From the NCBI RefSeq assembly GCF_013393345.1, contig NZ_QJRF01000067.1, positions 124,001 to 188,000 on the forward strand: DNA of 64,000 bases. The letters are read 5' to 3'. The stretch comes from Pseudomonas taiwanensis (GTDB lineage Bacteria > Pseudomonadota > Gammaproteobacteria > Pseudomonadales > Pseudomonadaceae). This document shows, piece after piece, positions 49,997 to 60,307 of this stretch (the first letter of the stretch is position 1; the number at the start of each line of letters is the position of its first letter). A model generated the notes under the pieces. It was not told the DNA's origin, ran no database searches, and worked only from the letters and a program-made list of their open reading frames with translations. The position numbers were made by a program, and so were the translations under genes.

Positions 49997-52900
49997 TCAG
50001 CTGAGGATGAAGTTGGCGCTGGTGCCGAACAGGTGCTCGAAGCGCGCCGCCGGCACCGGATGGCCGAACAGGTAGCCCTGGACTTCGTCGCAACCGTGCT
50101 CGCGGAGGAAGTCGAGCTGGGCCTGGGTTTCCACGCCTTCGGCGATCACCGCCAGGTTCAGGCTGTGGGCCATGGCGATGATGGCGCGGGCGATCTGGGC
50201 GTCGCGTTCGCCATCGGGCAGCCCGTCGACGAAGCTGCGGTCGATCTTCAGCACGTCGATGGGGAACTGCTTGAGGTAGTTGAGGGACGAGTAACCGGTG
50301 CCGAAGTCGTCCACCGCGATGCACAGGCCGAGGCGCTTGAGGTTTTCGAGGATGTCCATGGCTTCGGCCACGTCGCGCATCAGGATGCTCTCGGTCAGCT
50401 CCAGCTCCAGGCAGGCCGCTGGCAGGCCGCTGTCTTCGATGATGGCGGCGATACGCTCTGCCAGTTGGCCGTCGGCGAACTGGCGGGCGGAGATGTTCAC
50501 CGAGATCTTGGGCAGGCGCATCTTCTTCTGGTGCCAGGCCTTGAGCTGACGGCAGGCTTCGGCCAGTACCCAGTCGCCCACCTGGACCACCAGGCCAAGT
50601 TCCTCCAGTACCGGAACGAACTCTCCCGGCGGAACCAGCCCGCGCTTGGGATGGCGCCAGCGCAGCAAGGCCTCGACGCCGGTCAGGCGCTTGCCGTCGC
50701 CGGAGAACTGCGGTTGGTAGTAGAGCAGGAATTCGCCCTGCTCCAGGGCGTGGCGCAGGTCGCTCTCCAGTTCCAGGCGTTCCAGCGCGCGGGCGTTCAT
50801 GTCCGCCTGGTAGAACTGGAAGTTGTTCTTGCCGCGTTCCTTGGCGTGATACATCGCCGTGTCGGCGTTCTTCATCAGTTGGCTCAGCTCGCGGCCGTCC
50901 TGGGGGGCGAGGGCGATGCCGATGCTGGCGGTGACGAAGAACTCGCGGCCTTCAAGGACGAAAGGACGGGCCAGGCTGTCGAGGATCTGCTCGGCGACAT
51001 GCACGGCCCGATTCAGGGCGCCTTCGCGGGTGGCGCGCGGCTGCAGCAGCAGGGTGAACTCGTCGCCCCCCATGCGTGCCACGGTGTCGTCTTCGTGGAC
51101 GCAGGCCGCCAGGCGCACGGCCACATCCTTGAGCATGCGGTCGCCCGCCGCGTGGCCAAGGGAGTCATTGATCGGCTTGAACCGGTCGAGGTCGAGGAAC
51201 ATCAGCACCACCCACTCCTGGTTCCGCTCGGCGTATTGCAGGGCGGTATGCAGGCGGTCCTGGAACAGCGTGCGGTTGGGCAGGTGGGTCAGGCCGTCGT
51301 AGTAGGCCAGGCGGTGAATGCGCTGCTCGCTGGCCTTGCGCTCGCTGATGTCGCTGAAGAAGCAGACGTAGCTGACCAGGTCGCCGTCTTCGTCGTGCAC
51401 GGCGGTGATGCCGACCCAGGCCGGGTAGGTATCGCCCTCGCGGCGCTTGAGCCAGATCTCGCCTTCCCAACTGCCGCGCTGGTTGAGCTGGCCGATGATG
51501 TAGTTGAGCTGATTGGCTTGCTGGCGGTCGGCGGTGAGCATCGACGGCAGTTGGTCCAGCACATCGTTGGCCTTGTGGCCGGTGATGCGGCAGAAGGCTT
51601 CGTTGACCTGGACGATGTAACCCGCCGGGTCGGTGACCAGGATCGCCGAGGTGGAGTGCTCGAACACCGTGGCCGCCATGCGCATGTCTTTCTCCGCGCG
51701 GCGTTGCTGGCTGATGTCCCGGCCGACACCGAGCATGCCCTCGAAGCGCCCGTATTCGTCCCACATCAACATGGTGCGCAGTTCCACCGGGATCTTCTGG
51801 CCATCGGCGCGCATGCAGTCGAACAGGAACAGCCGCGCCGGCGTCTGGCTGCGCAGCTCGGCCAGGCGCTGGGGGTTGCCCAGGGCACTGCGGATCTGCT
51901 CCAGCTGCTCGAACAGCTCGAGCATCTGCCGCGGATCGGCAGCCATGCCCTGGAAACCATTGGCGATGGCCCAGTCGGCGTTGTAGCCCAGCACCGGCAG
52001 GACCGACGGGCTGACGTAGTTGAGCTGCAGTTCGCTGTCCGTGGTGAAGATCACGTCGCTGATACTTTCGGCCAGCATGCGGTAGCGGCGTCCGCTCTCG
52101 CGCATGGATTCGGTGGCCTCGATCTGCTCGGTGATGTCCTTCGCCACGCCGATCAGGCGGCTGACGCGGCCCTTGTCATCGCGGGCCAGGGCCTGCTCGC
52201 GAATATCGAACCAGTGCCAGCTGCCGTCCTTGTGGCGCCAGCGCAGCTGGCACTGCAGCAGCGCACCATCGCCGACGACCTGCTGCAGATTGCGCACGCG
52301 CCAGTACTGTTCTTCGTCGTCGGGGTGCAGCAGCTCTTCCCAGAAGCGCTCGCCCATCCTGAGGACATCCCTGCGGCTATAACCCAGCTGCTGGGCCAGG
52401 CGATTATTGGTGAGCATCACCCGTTTGCTGATGACGTCGTGCACGTAGAGGGTGTCGGGCACTGCGAGCACCACGTCGGACCAGAAGCGTTCGCGCTCGA
52501 TCAGCGACAGCTCTACCTGCTTGCGGCTGGTGATATCGCTGATGCTGAGGGTGACGGCTTCGAGGTCCTGGATCATGTCCGGCAGGTGCAATACCAGCCA
52601 GATGTGCCGTACTTGACCCTGGGCGGTGACGATCTGGCTTTCCATCTCCAGGTGCCGGTTGCCCCCCAGCAGGGCGGCCATCACCTGGAAGCGGATGCCG
52701 CCTTCGCGCAGCGGGTGGGTACCGATCAACTGCCGCCAGGCCTGCTCGCTGCTGCTGACTTCCAGCAGGTGCATGGCCACCTGGTTCACTTCGGTGATAC
52801 GCAGCAGGCGCAGCGCTTCGGCGTGGCGCTGGCGATTGTCCTTGACCCATGCCGCCAGGCTGGCGTGATCGCGCATGCCTTGCTGGATCAGGTACCGGCG

Positions 52901-54244
52901 CAGTTCGGCGAGGTCGAGCACGCACAGCGCGATGCCGCTGCCTTCGAAGATGTCCTGGTAGCGCCGCCGGGTTTCCTGAAGTACGCGCAGCGCTTGCTGT
53001 TCTTCGGTGACGTCGCGCACCACCCAGACATAGCCCAGCAACTGGCTACCGTCGTTGAGATCGTTGCGGGTGACGGCCAGCAGGCGGGTCTCGCCATTGC
53101 GCCGGAACTGCACCAGGTCCGATCCCAGTTCATGGTCCAGGTCCGGTGCGTTGAGCAACAGCGGGTCCAGGCCCGGCAGCAGGGCCAGCAGATGGTGGTC
53201 CTGGGCCGCCGCGCCGCAGATGCCGAACATCGATTCGGCCTGCGGGTTGAGGTAGCTCAGGCGGCCGTCCACCTGGGTCACCAGCACGCGTTCCTCGATC
53301 ACGCCGAGGGCGCTGGCGGCCTGGCGAAGCGAGCGCCGCGATGCGGCATTGAGTTCGCGCAGGCCGCGTTGTTCGCGTTGCAGGTAGTAGAGGGCGATCA
53401 GCGCCAGGCTGGCGCTGATGAGGAACAGCAGCAGCTTGCTGAGCAGTTCGGGCAGCAGCCGCGTGCGTACTTGGCGTTCGTCGTGCAGGGCGCGCAGCTG
53501 CCAGTCGCTGTTCCGGAGCTCGGAAACGAGAATGGTCTGCCCTTCCTGCTCGGCGGTCACCGGCATCACGATGGGGCTGCTGCGGCTGAGCTTGCCGCTC
53601 TGCGCCAGGACCCGCTGGAGGAAGCGGTCTTCCAGCAGCCAGCGGTAATCGCGGTCCTCGTGCTTGAGCAGCCAGGTGCGAATGGCTTCGGCGTCCAGGC
53701 GCAGGGCCCAGTAGCCGCTGGGCTCGGGCAGCGGTGACTGGCGCAGGATCAGGTAGACCTCGCCGCGACCCTCGGTACTGAAGGCGAAGTGGTAGGTCTG
53801 GCCCTCGCTGCGCTGGGCCAGGCTGGCGAGGAACAGTTCGTCGTCGCTGTCGGCCTGGGTATCGGCCAGTACGCCGCCATTGGGGTTGAGCCAGGCCAGG
53901 CTGGTGATCGCCGGCAGGATGGGACGCACGAGTTCGAGTTCCGCCAGCCGCTCGTCTTCGACCTCCGGCCTCGTCGGTTGCTGGCGCAGCAGGGCGAGTA
54001 CCGCGTCGGCCTTCATCTGCATGACCAGTTCGAGATGGCTGGCCAGTTCGCGGGTCAGGGTGTAGTTGCGCTCCCGGGCGCCATCCTGCAGCTGGCGGTA
54101 TTCCTGGTGCAGTTGCCAGAGGAGGAGGGCGAGCATCAGCAGCACGAGGCCGGCCAGCAGGCCCTTTACCGAGCCGCGCGCAGGTGCGTTGGCCAGGGGA
54201 AGTCCTGGCTCAGGCTGGGCGGGAGGGCGGGGGCTGACTGGCAA
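49997..54244 (-). CDS. morA: Motility regulator MorA: membrane PAS-GGDEF-EAL c-di-GMP protein
   Basis: A 1415-residue protein, the same length as P. aeruginosa MorA (PA4601). Two membrane spans (about 28-44 and 270-288) bracket a periplasmic sensor region. Several PAS/PAC repeats follow (about 310-980; for example GGATYQDIFEGSG-like and VSPSVLPVLGYNADW segments). The diguanylate cyclase domain has an intact GGDEF at about 1058, and the phosphodiesterase domain an intact EAL (GVEALLRW, about 1189) with ELTESILMRD and DDFGTGYSSLNYLK. It should both make and degrade c-di-GMP, controlling motility and biofilm. It is divergent from ettA. Confidence 0.95.
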   Translation of the reverse strand: MPVSPRPPAQPEPGLPLANAPARGSVKGLLAGLVLLMLALLLWQLHQEYRQLQDGARERNYTLTRELASHLELVMQMKADAVLALLRQQPTRPEVEDERLAELELVRPILPAITSLAWLNPNGGVLADTQADSDDELFLASLAQRSEGQTYHFAFSTEGRGEVYLILRQSPLPEPSGYWALRLDAEAIRTWLLKHEDRDYRWLLEDRFLQRVLAQSGKLSRSSPIVMPVTAEQEGQTILVSELRNSDWQLRALHDERQVRTRLLPELLSKLLLFLISASLALIALYYLQREQRGLRELNAASRRSLRQAASALGVIEERVLVTQVDGRLSYLNPQAESMFGICGAAAQDHHLLALLPGLDPLLLNAPDLDHELGSDLVQFRRNGETRLLAVTRNDLNDGSQLLGYVWVVRDVTEEQQALRVLQETRRRYQDIFEGSGIALCVLDLAELRRYLIQQGMRDHASLAAWVKDNRQRHAEALRLLRITEVNQVAMHLLEVSSSEQAWRQLIGTHPLREGGIRFQVMAALLGGNRHLEMESQIVTAQGQVRHIWLVLHLPDMIQDLEAVTLSISDITSRKQVELSLIERERFWSDVVLAVPDTLYVHDVISKRVMLTNNRLAQQLGYSRRDVLRMGERFWEELLHPDDEEQYWRVRNLQQVVGDGALLQCQLRWRHKDGSWHWFDIREQALARDDKGRVSRLIGVAKDITEQIEATESMRESGRRYRMLAESISDVIFTTDSELQLNYVSPSVLPVLGYNADWAIANGFQGMAADPRQMLELFEQLEQIRSALGNPQRLAELRSQTPARLFLFDCMRADGQKIPVELRTMLMWDEYGRFEGMLGVGRDISQQRRAEKDMRMAATVFEHSTSAILVTDPAGYIVQVNEAFCRITGHKANDVLDQLPSMLTADRQQANQLNYIIGQLNQRGSWEGEIWLKRREGDTYPAWVGITAVHDEDGDLVSYVCFFSDISERKASEQRIHRLAYYDGLTHLPNRTLFQDRLHTALQYAERNQEWVVLMFLDLDRFKPINDSLGHAAGDRMLKDVAVRLAACVHEDDTVARMGGDEFTLLLQPRATREGALNRAVHVAEQILDSLARPFVLEGREFFVTASIGIALAPQDGRELSQLMKNADTAMYHAKERGKNNFQFYQADMNARALERLELESDLRHALEQGEFLLYYQPQFSGDGKRLTGVEALLRWRHPKRGLVPPGEFVPVLEELGLVVQVGDWVLAEACRQLKAWHQKKMRLPKISVNISARQFADGQLAERIAAIIEDSGLPAACLELELTESILMRDVAEAMDILENLKRLGLCIAVDDFGTGYSSLNYLKQFPIDVLKIDRSFVDGLPDGERDAQIARAIIAMAHSLNLAVIAEGVETQAQLDFLREHGCDEVQGYLFGHPVPAARFEHLFGTSANFILS

Positions 54245-54477
54245 AGAATGGCGTTCCTGCTACTGCTCGATGGGCAGGTGACGGGGTGTCGCGCGCAACC
54301 GGGCGCGCGGGGCGGCTAGCATGCCCTGAAGGCACTCAAAGTGCCAGTACGACCGTCGCCTGTTGTTTGCCCTCCCCGGTGCATTCCGGTAGCTTTGCCG
54401 CACGCGCGCGGGAGCGCCTGTTCCCTGATTGTCGCTCCCCGCCTTATTCCACATTCGCTACAGCACCAAGGTCTGTC

Positions 54478-56145
54478 ATGGCTCAATACGTCTACACCAT
54501 GCACCGGGTCGGCAAAGTCGTGCCCCCGAAGCGTGAGATTCTCAAGGACATTTCCCTTTCCTTCTTCCCGGGCGCCAAGATCGGCGTGCTCGGTCTGAAC
54601 GGCGCGGGTAAGTCGACCCTCCTGCGCATCATGGCCGGGGTGGACACCGAGATCGATGGTGAAGCCCGCCCGATGCCTGGCATCAAAGTCGGCTACCTGC
54701 CCCAGGAACCCAAGCTGGATCCGACCAAGACCGTGCGCGACATCGTCGAAGAGGCGGTGGGCGAAATCAAGCAGGCCCAGGCCCGCCTGGACGAGGTCTA
54801 CGCCGCCTACGCCGAGCCGGACGCCGACTTCGACGCCCTGGCCGCCGAGCAGGCCAAGCTGGAAGCCATCCTCCAGGCCTCCGATGGCCACAACCTGGAG
54901 CGCCAGCTGGAAGTCGCCGCCGACGCCCTGCGACTGCCGCAGTGGGACGCGAAGATCGAACACCTTTCCGGTGGCGAGAAGCGCCGCGTGGCCCTGTGCC
55001 GCCTGCTGCTGTCCGCCCCTGACATGCTGCTGCTGGACGAGCCGACCAACCACCTGGACGCCGACTCCGTCGCCTGGCTGGAGCACTTCCTCCACGACTT
55101 CCCCGGCACCGTGGTAGCCATTACCCACGACCGTTACTTCCTCGACAACGTTGCTGGCTGGATCCTAGAACTGGACCGTGGCCATGGCATTCCGTTCGAA
55201 GGTAACTACTCCGGCTGGCTGGAATCCAAGGCCAACCGCCTGGCCCAGGAAGCCAAGCAGGAAGCCTCCCACGCCAAGGCCATGAAGGCCGAACTGGAGT
55301 GGGTTCGCCAGGGCGCCAAGGCTCGCCAGTCCAAGTCCAAGGCTCGTCTGCAACGCTTCGAGGAAATGCAGTCCCAGGAATTCCAGAAGCGCAGCGAAAC
55401 CAACGAGATCTACATCCCGGCCGGTCCGCGCCTGGGCGACAAGGTCATCGAGCTGAACAACGTCACCAAGGGCTACGGCGATCGCGTGCTGATCGACGAC
55501 CTGTCCCTGAGCATTCCGAAGGGCGCCATCGTCGGCGTGATCGGCGGTAACGGTGCGGGCAAGTCGACCCTGTTCCGCATGCTCACCGGCAAGGAGCAAC
55601 CGGACTCGGGCACCATCGATATCGGTGAAACCGTGCAGATCGCCAGCGTCGACCAGAGCCGCGAGATCCTCGACGGTGGCAAGACCGTATGGCAGCAGGT
55701 TTCCGACGGCTTCGAGCAGATCAAGATCGGCAACTACGAAGTCCCGTCGCGCAGCTATGTCGGCCGCTTCAACTTCAAGGGCGCCGACCAGCAGAAGTTC
55801 GTCAAGGACCTCTCCGGTGGTGAGCGTGGCCGCCTGCACCTGGCCCTGACCCTGAAGCAGGGCGGCAACGTGCTGCTGCTCGACGAACCGTCCAACGACC
55901 TCGACGTGGAAACCCTGCGTGCGCTGGAAGAAGCGCTGCTGGACTTCCCCGGCGCCGCCATCGTGATTTCCCACGATCGCTGGTTCCTGGACCGTATCGC
56001 CACCCACATCCTCTCCTACGAGGACGACGGCAAGGTGAACTTCTTCGAAGGCAACTACACCGAGTTCGAGGCAGACCGCAAGAAACGCCTTGGCGAGGCT
56101 GCTGCCCAACCACACCGCGTACGTTACAAGAAGCTGGCCCAGTAA
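54478..56145 (+). CDS. ettA: Energy-dependent translational throttle protein EttA (ABC-F)
   Basis: A 555-residue soluble ABC-F ATPase, the same length as E. coli EttA. It has two ATPase domains: Walker A GLNGAGKST (near 40) and GGNGAGKST (near 357), signatures LSGGEKRRVALCRLLL and LSGGERGRLHLALTL, Walker B LLLLDEPTNHLD and LLLLDEPSNDLD, and the linker between them (AELEWVRQGAKARQSKSKARL). It binds the ribosomal E site and gates entry into elongation according to ATP/ADP ratio. ATG at 54478 gives the canonical start AQYVYTMHRVGKVVPPK. Confidence 0.96.
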   Translation: MAQYVYTMHRVGKVVPPKREILKDISLSFFPGAKIGVLGLNGAGKSTLLRIMAGVDTEIDGEARPMPGIKVGYLPQEPKLDPTKTVRDIVEEAVGEIKQAQARLDEVYAAYAEPDADFDALAAEQAKLEAILQASDGHNLERQLEVAADALRLPQWDAKIEHLSGGEKRRVALCRLLLSAPDMLLLDEPTNHLDADSVAWLEHFLHDFPGTVVAITHDRYFLDNVAGWILELDRGHGIPFEGNYSGWLESKANRLAQEAKQEASHAKAMKAELEWVRQGAKARQSKSKARLQRFEEMQSQEFQKRSETNEIYIPAGPRLGDKVIELNNVTKGYGDRVLIDDLSLSIPKGAIVGVIGGNGAGKSTLFRMLTGKEQPDSGTIDIGETVQIASVDQSREILDGGKTVWQQVSDGFEQIKIGNYEVPSRSYVGRFNFKGADQQKFVKDLSGGERGRLHLALTLKQGGNVLLLDEPSNDLDVETLRALEEALLDFPGAAIVISHDRWFLDRIATHILSYEDDGKVNFFEGNYTEFEADRKKRLGEAAAQPHRVRYKKLAQ

Positions 56146-56167
56146 CCCGGCCGGGCAAGCGTCACAA

Positions 56168-56200
56168 GACAACGGAGCCCTTTGGCTCCGTTGTCGTTTC
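56168..56200 (+). terminator. Hairpin after ettA
   Basis: GACAACGGAGCC-CTTT-GGCTCCGTTGTC, a 12-bp perfect stem 22 nt after the ettA stop with only a short GTTT tail. It stands just before the ribosome site of the following gene. Confidence 0.75.
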
Positions 56201-56210
56201 AGGAGGTTCC

Positions 56211-56738
56211 GTGAAGGGATTCAATCACTACCTGTTCTGGCTTTCGACCCTGGCGCTGTTCGGGGTCTGCGGCCTGTATTTCTCCTTCTACCCATCGCCT
56301 GCCTGGAAAGCCGGTTCCGTCGGCTGCGCCCTCGTGCTCGGCAGTGGGCTTTATGCCTGGCTGGCCTGGCGCGAGCGCTTCGTCAGCCTCTTCCAGCTGG
56401 AGACGGACAGCGCGCGCTGGCAGTTGCACGCTGTCTTGGGGGCACTCCTGATCCTGGTGGTCTGGGGCGCGCTGCAGGTGCCAGCGGCCGCGCTATATAC
56501 CCAGTGGTTGGGGGAGGATTCCGAGTTCGCCGCGCGGATTCTGGGCAAGGCTGACGGTGGCCTCGGCTGCCAGTTCCGAGTGGAGCTGGTGCTGGACGAT
56601 GCGGCAATGGGCGTCGGTGTCTGCGTTGCGGAGGACGTCTGGCATGCCCTGCCGGACCACGGCACGGTGGTGATGCGCGGCAAGCGCAGCGCCATGGGCA
56701 TCAATCCCCGAGAGGTGCTGAAGGTGTCCGCGCATTGA
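56211..56738 (+). CDS. Small membrane protein of unknown function
   Basis: A 175-residue protein I do not recognise. It has three hydrophobic segments: YLFWLSTLALFGVCGLYFSF, SVGCALVLGSGLYAWLAW and LHAVLGALLILVVWGALQVP. A soluble C-terminal domain of about 85 residues contains three cysteines (GCQFRVELVLDD, GVCVAEDVW) and ends GINPREVLKVSAH. GTG start with an AGGAGG site directly after the ettA hairpin. It could depend on read-through from ettA or on its own promoter. Confidence 0.75.
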   Translation: MKGFNHYLFWLSTLALFGVCGLYFSFYPSPAWKAGSVGCALVLGSGLYAWLAWRERFVSLFQLETDSARWQLHAVLGALLILVVWGALQVPAAALYTQWLGEDSEFAARILGKADGGLGCQFRVELVLDDAAMGVGVCVAEDVWHALPDHGTVVMRGKRSAMGINPREVLKVSAH

Positions 56739-56872
56739 TGGCGGGTCGGCGCCATGGGCAGATCTGGTGCGCTGGATGCTCAAGCGTGGTGCGACCATTG
56801 GTCGGCTGGCTGTGGTGCCAATCCCCAGAAATAGAGCGTTAAGGTACGGAAATCCGCTGCTTTCAGTGCTGA

Positions 56873-58327
<1,455 letters not shown>

Positions 58328-58342
58328 CGCTGCTGTAGGCCT

Positions 58343-58441
58343 TGTAGGGGCGAATTCATTCGCCAAGGGCAGCGCAGCTGCCCCCTTCAAGGTCTGTAGG
58401 GCAGACCTTCGGCCTGCTTGGCGAATGAATTCGCCCCTACA
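58343..58441. repeat. REPIN-like intergenic repeat, copy 8
   Basis: TGTAGGGGCGAATTCATTCGC and GCGAATGAATTCGCCCCTACA: both ends of the GAATTC version, with the TGTAGGGG instead of TGTGGGGG flank on both sides (a matched change). Internal hairpins are GGGCAGCGCAGCTGCCC and GGCAGACCTTCGGCCTGC. It lies between convergent gdhA and the lipoprotein gene. Confidence 0.9.
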
Positions 58442-58453
58442 GATTCACTGCCG

Positions 58454-58816
58454 TCAATCCGGATGCAACGCCCGCCCCAGGGCGTTGCTCCTGTCCCGCT
58501 CCCACTCATCATTGTGCCGATCTCGGCGCCAATCCTCGTAATCGCGGCGCTCCTCGCTCTGCACCTGCGCCTGGCATTGACGAAAACCATCGCTCCAGCC
58601 TTCGGCGTACGTTGCGTCCTTTAGATAGCGCGGCACGTCCTTGCGGAACTCTCCGCTGATAGTCCCGGCTGCCTGGCGGCCGCTGCTGCAGCCATCGGCG
58701 AAACCGTCGGCGAAGGCGGGTGGATAGCCCTGGGCGATCAGATGGTCATGGGTGGTTTCACAGCCTGCGATCAGACTGCCGACAAGCATGAAGAGGGCGA
58801 CGTGACGCGACGCCAT
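58454..58816 (-). CDS. Small lipoprotein of unknown function
   Basis: A 120-residue predicted lipoprotein. The signal peptide ends in LIAGC (lipobox), followed by ETTHDHLIAQGYPPAFADGFADGCSSGRQAAG, then a charged C-terminal stretch rich in Glu, Arg and Asp (ERRDYEDWRRDRHNDEWERDR). The repeated GYPPAFADGFADGCSSGR/YAEGWSDGFRQC pattern, with YxxG(F/W)xDG, occurs twice and looks like an internal duplication. GGAG ribosome site at the chosen start. It reads in the same direction as rtcB, 91 bp downstream of it. Function unknown. Confidence 0.8.
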   Translation of the reverse strand: MASRHVALFMLVGSLIAGCETTHDHLIAQGYPPAFADGFADGCSSGRQAAGTISGEFRKDVPRYLKDATYAEGWSDGFRQCQAQVQSEERRDYEDWRRDRHNDEWERDRSNALGRALHPD

Positions 58817-58907
58817 GGTGGCTCCCGTGCACCAAGAGGCGGGCGCACGCGCAATGGGGGTTGCGAACGACTCTAGCGCGGGCCTTGTGATGAAAACGTC
58901 AAGGCGC

Positions 58908-60134
58908 TCAACCCTTGACGCAGACCACCTGGCGCAGGGTATGCACGACTTCGACCAGGTCACGCTGGGCCGCCATCACGGCATCGATGTCCTTGTAAGC
59001 CATGGGGATCTCGTCGATCACGTCCTTGTCCTTGCGGCATTCGACGTGGGCAGTGGCGCGGATCTGGTCTTCCACCGTGAACAGCTTTTTCGCCCGTCCA
59101 CGGCTCATGGCCCGACCGGCACCATGGCTGCAGGAGCAGAAGGCGTCCTCATTGCCGAGGCCCCTGACGATGAAGCTCCTGGCTCCCATGGAACCGGGAA
59201 TGATGCCCAGCTCGCCTTTCTGCGCAGACACCGCGCCCTTGCGCGTCACCAGCACCTCGTGGCCGAAGTGCCGCTCCTTCTGCACGTAGTTGTGGTGGCA
59301 GTTCACCGCTTCCAGGTTGGCTTCGAAGGGGCGCTTGAGCGCCTTGCGGGCGGCGTCGATAACCGCCTGCATCATCAGGGCGCGGTTTTGCCGGGCGAAG
59401 TCCTGAGCCCAGCCCACCGCTTCCACGTAGTCATCGAAGTGTTTGCTGCCTTCCTCGAAGTAGGCCAGGTCGCGGTCCGGCAGGTTGGCGATGTGCTGGC
59501 GCATGTCGGCCTGGGCCAGTTCGATGAACAGGGTGCCGATGGCATTGCCCACTCCGCGCGAACCACTGTGCAGCATGAACCAGACGCGATCGGTCTCGTC
59601 CAGGCAGACCTCGATGAAGTGGTTGCCGGTGCCCAGTGTCCCCAGGTGATGGCGGTTGTTGGTCTTCTCCAGGCGCGGGTACTTCGCGGTGATGGCCTTG
59701 AAACGCCTGGCGAGAGGGCGCCAGGCCTGATCAGCGATATCCGGCACATCATCCCAGGCGCCCTGGTCATGTCGACCGAAGGTCTTACCGTGCGGTACCG
59801 CCCGTTCAATGGCGCTGCGCAGGCCGTGGAGGTTGTCCGGCAGGTCGCGGGCGTGCAGGGAGGTGAGGGCGGCAATCATCCCGCAGCCGATGTCCACGCC
59901 GACTGCGGCAGGAATGATGGCGCCCACGGTGGGAATCACGCTGCCGATGGTCGAGCCCTTGCCCAGGTGTACATCGGGCATCACCGCCAGGTGCTTGAAG
60001 ATGAACGGCATCTTCGCCGTGTTGATCAACTGCTGGCGGGCTTCGTCTTCCACCGGCACGCCCTGGGTCCAGAGCTTGATCGGCTTGCCGTTGGAGACTT
60101 CCAGCAATTGGGGACCGTTGGTGTTCATCTGCAT
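58908..60134 (-). CDS. rtcB: RNA-splicing ligase RtcB
   Basis: A 408-residue GTP- and Mn-dependent RNA ligase that joins 2',3'-cyclic phosphate and 5'-OH ends; same length as E. coli RtcB. Metal and guanylylation motifs are intact: VMPDVHLGKG, AVGVDIGCGM, GTLGTGNHFIEV, MLHSGSRGVGN, EAVNCHHNYV and CSHGAGRAMSR with the GMP-accepting His. No rtcA or sigma-54 regulator rtcR is adjacent, so it is not the E. coli-type rtc operon. ATG at 60134 or 60128 may start it. Confidence 0.96.
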   Translation of the reverse strand: MQMNTNGPQLLEVSNGKPIKLWTQGVPVEDEARQQLINTAKMPFIFKHLAVMPDVHLGKGSTIGSVIPTVGAIIPAAVGVDIGCGMIAALTSLHARDLPDNLHGLRSAIERAVPHGKTFGRHDQGAWDDVPDIADQAWRPLARRFKAITAKYPRLEKTNNRHHLGTLGTGNHFIEVCLDETDRVWFMLHSGSRGVGNAIGTLFIELAQADMRQHIANLPDRDLAYFEEGSKHFDDYVEAVGWAQDFARQNRALMMQAVIDAARKALKRPFEANLEAVNCHHNYVQKERHFGHEVLVTRKGAVSAQKGELGIIPGSMGARSFIVRGLGNEDAFCSCSHGAGRAMSRGRAKKLFTVEDQIRATAHVECRKDKDVIDEIPMAYKDIDAVMAAQRDLVEVVHTLRQVVCVKG

Positions 60135-60210
60135 CGCCTGACGAGGGTGTGGATAACCATTCTGAGCCCGTTGTGGCGGGCCGGGCGCGCATCTTACCGG
60201 TGGCGCCAGT

Positions 60211-60307
60211 GATGGGTATCGCAGGCTCGCGGAACGCCGCCCGACCCATCCTGCAAAGGCGAGGTGGGGGTCGGCCGTAGGATGGGTGGAGCGAAGCGAT
60301 ACCCATC
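60211..60307. repeat. GATGGGTATCGC inverted repeat element
   Basis: Starts GATGGGTATCGC and ends GCGATACCCATC, with an internal GACCCATCC / GGATGGGT pair. The right end contains the TGA stop codon of the minus-strand DUF4105 gene. It lies upstream of rtcB and may separate its promoter from the upstream gene. Confidence 0.8.

Noticed and set aside
50033-53737. 1234-codon open frame opposite morA
   Set aside because: It is a high-GC antisense shadow of morA. The translation is low-complexity (rich in H, Q, G, A), matches no family, and morA itself has clear domains and catalytic motifs.
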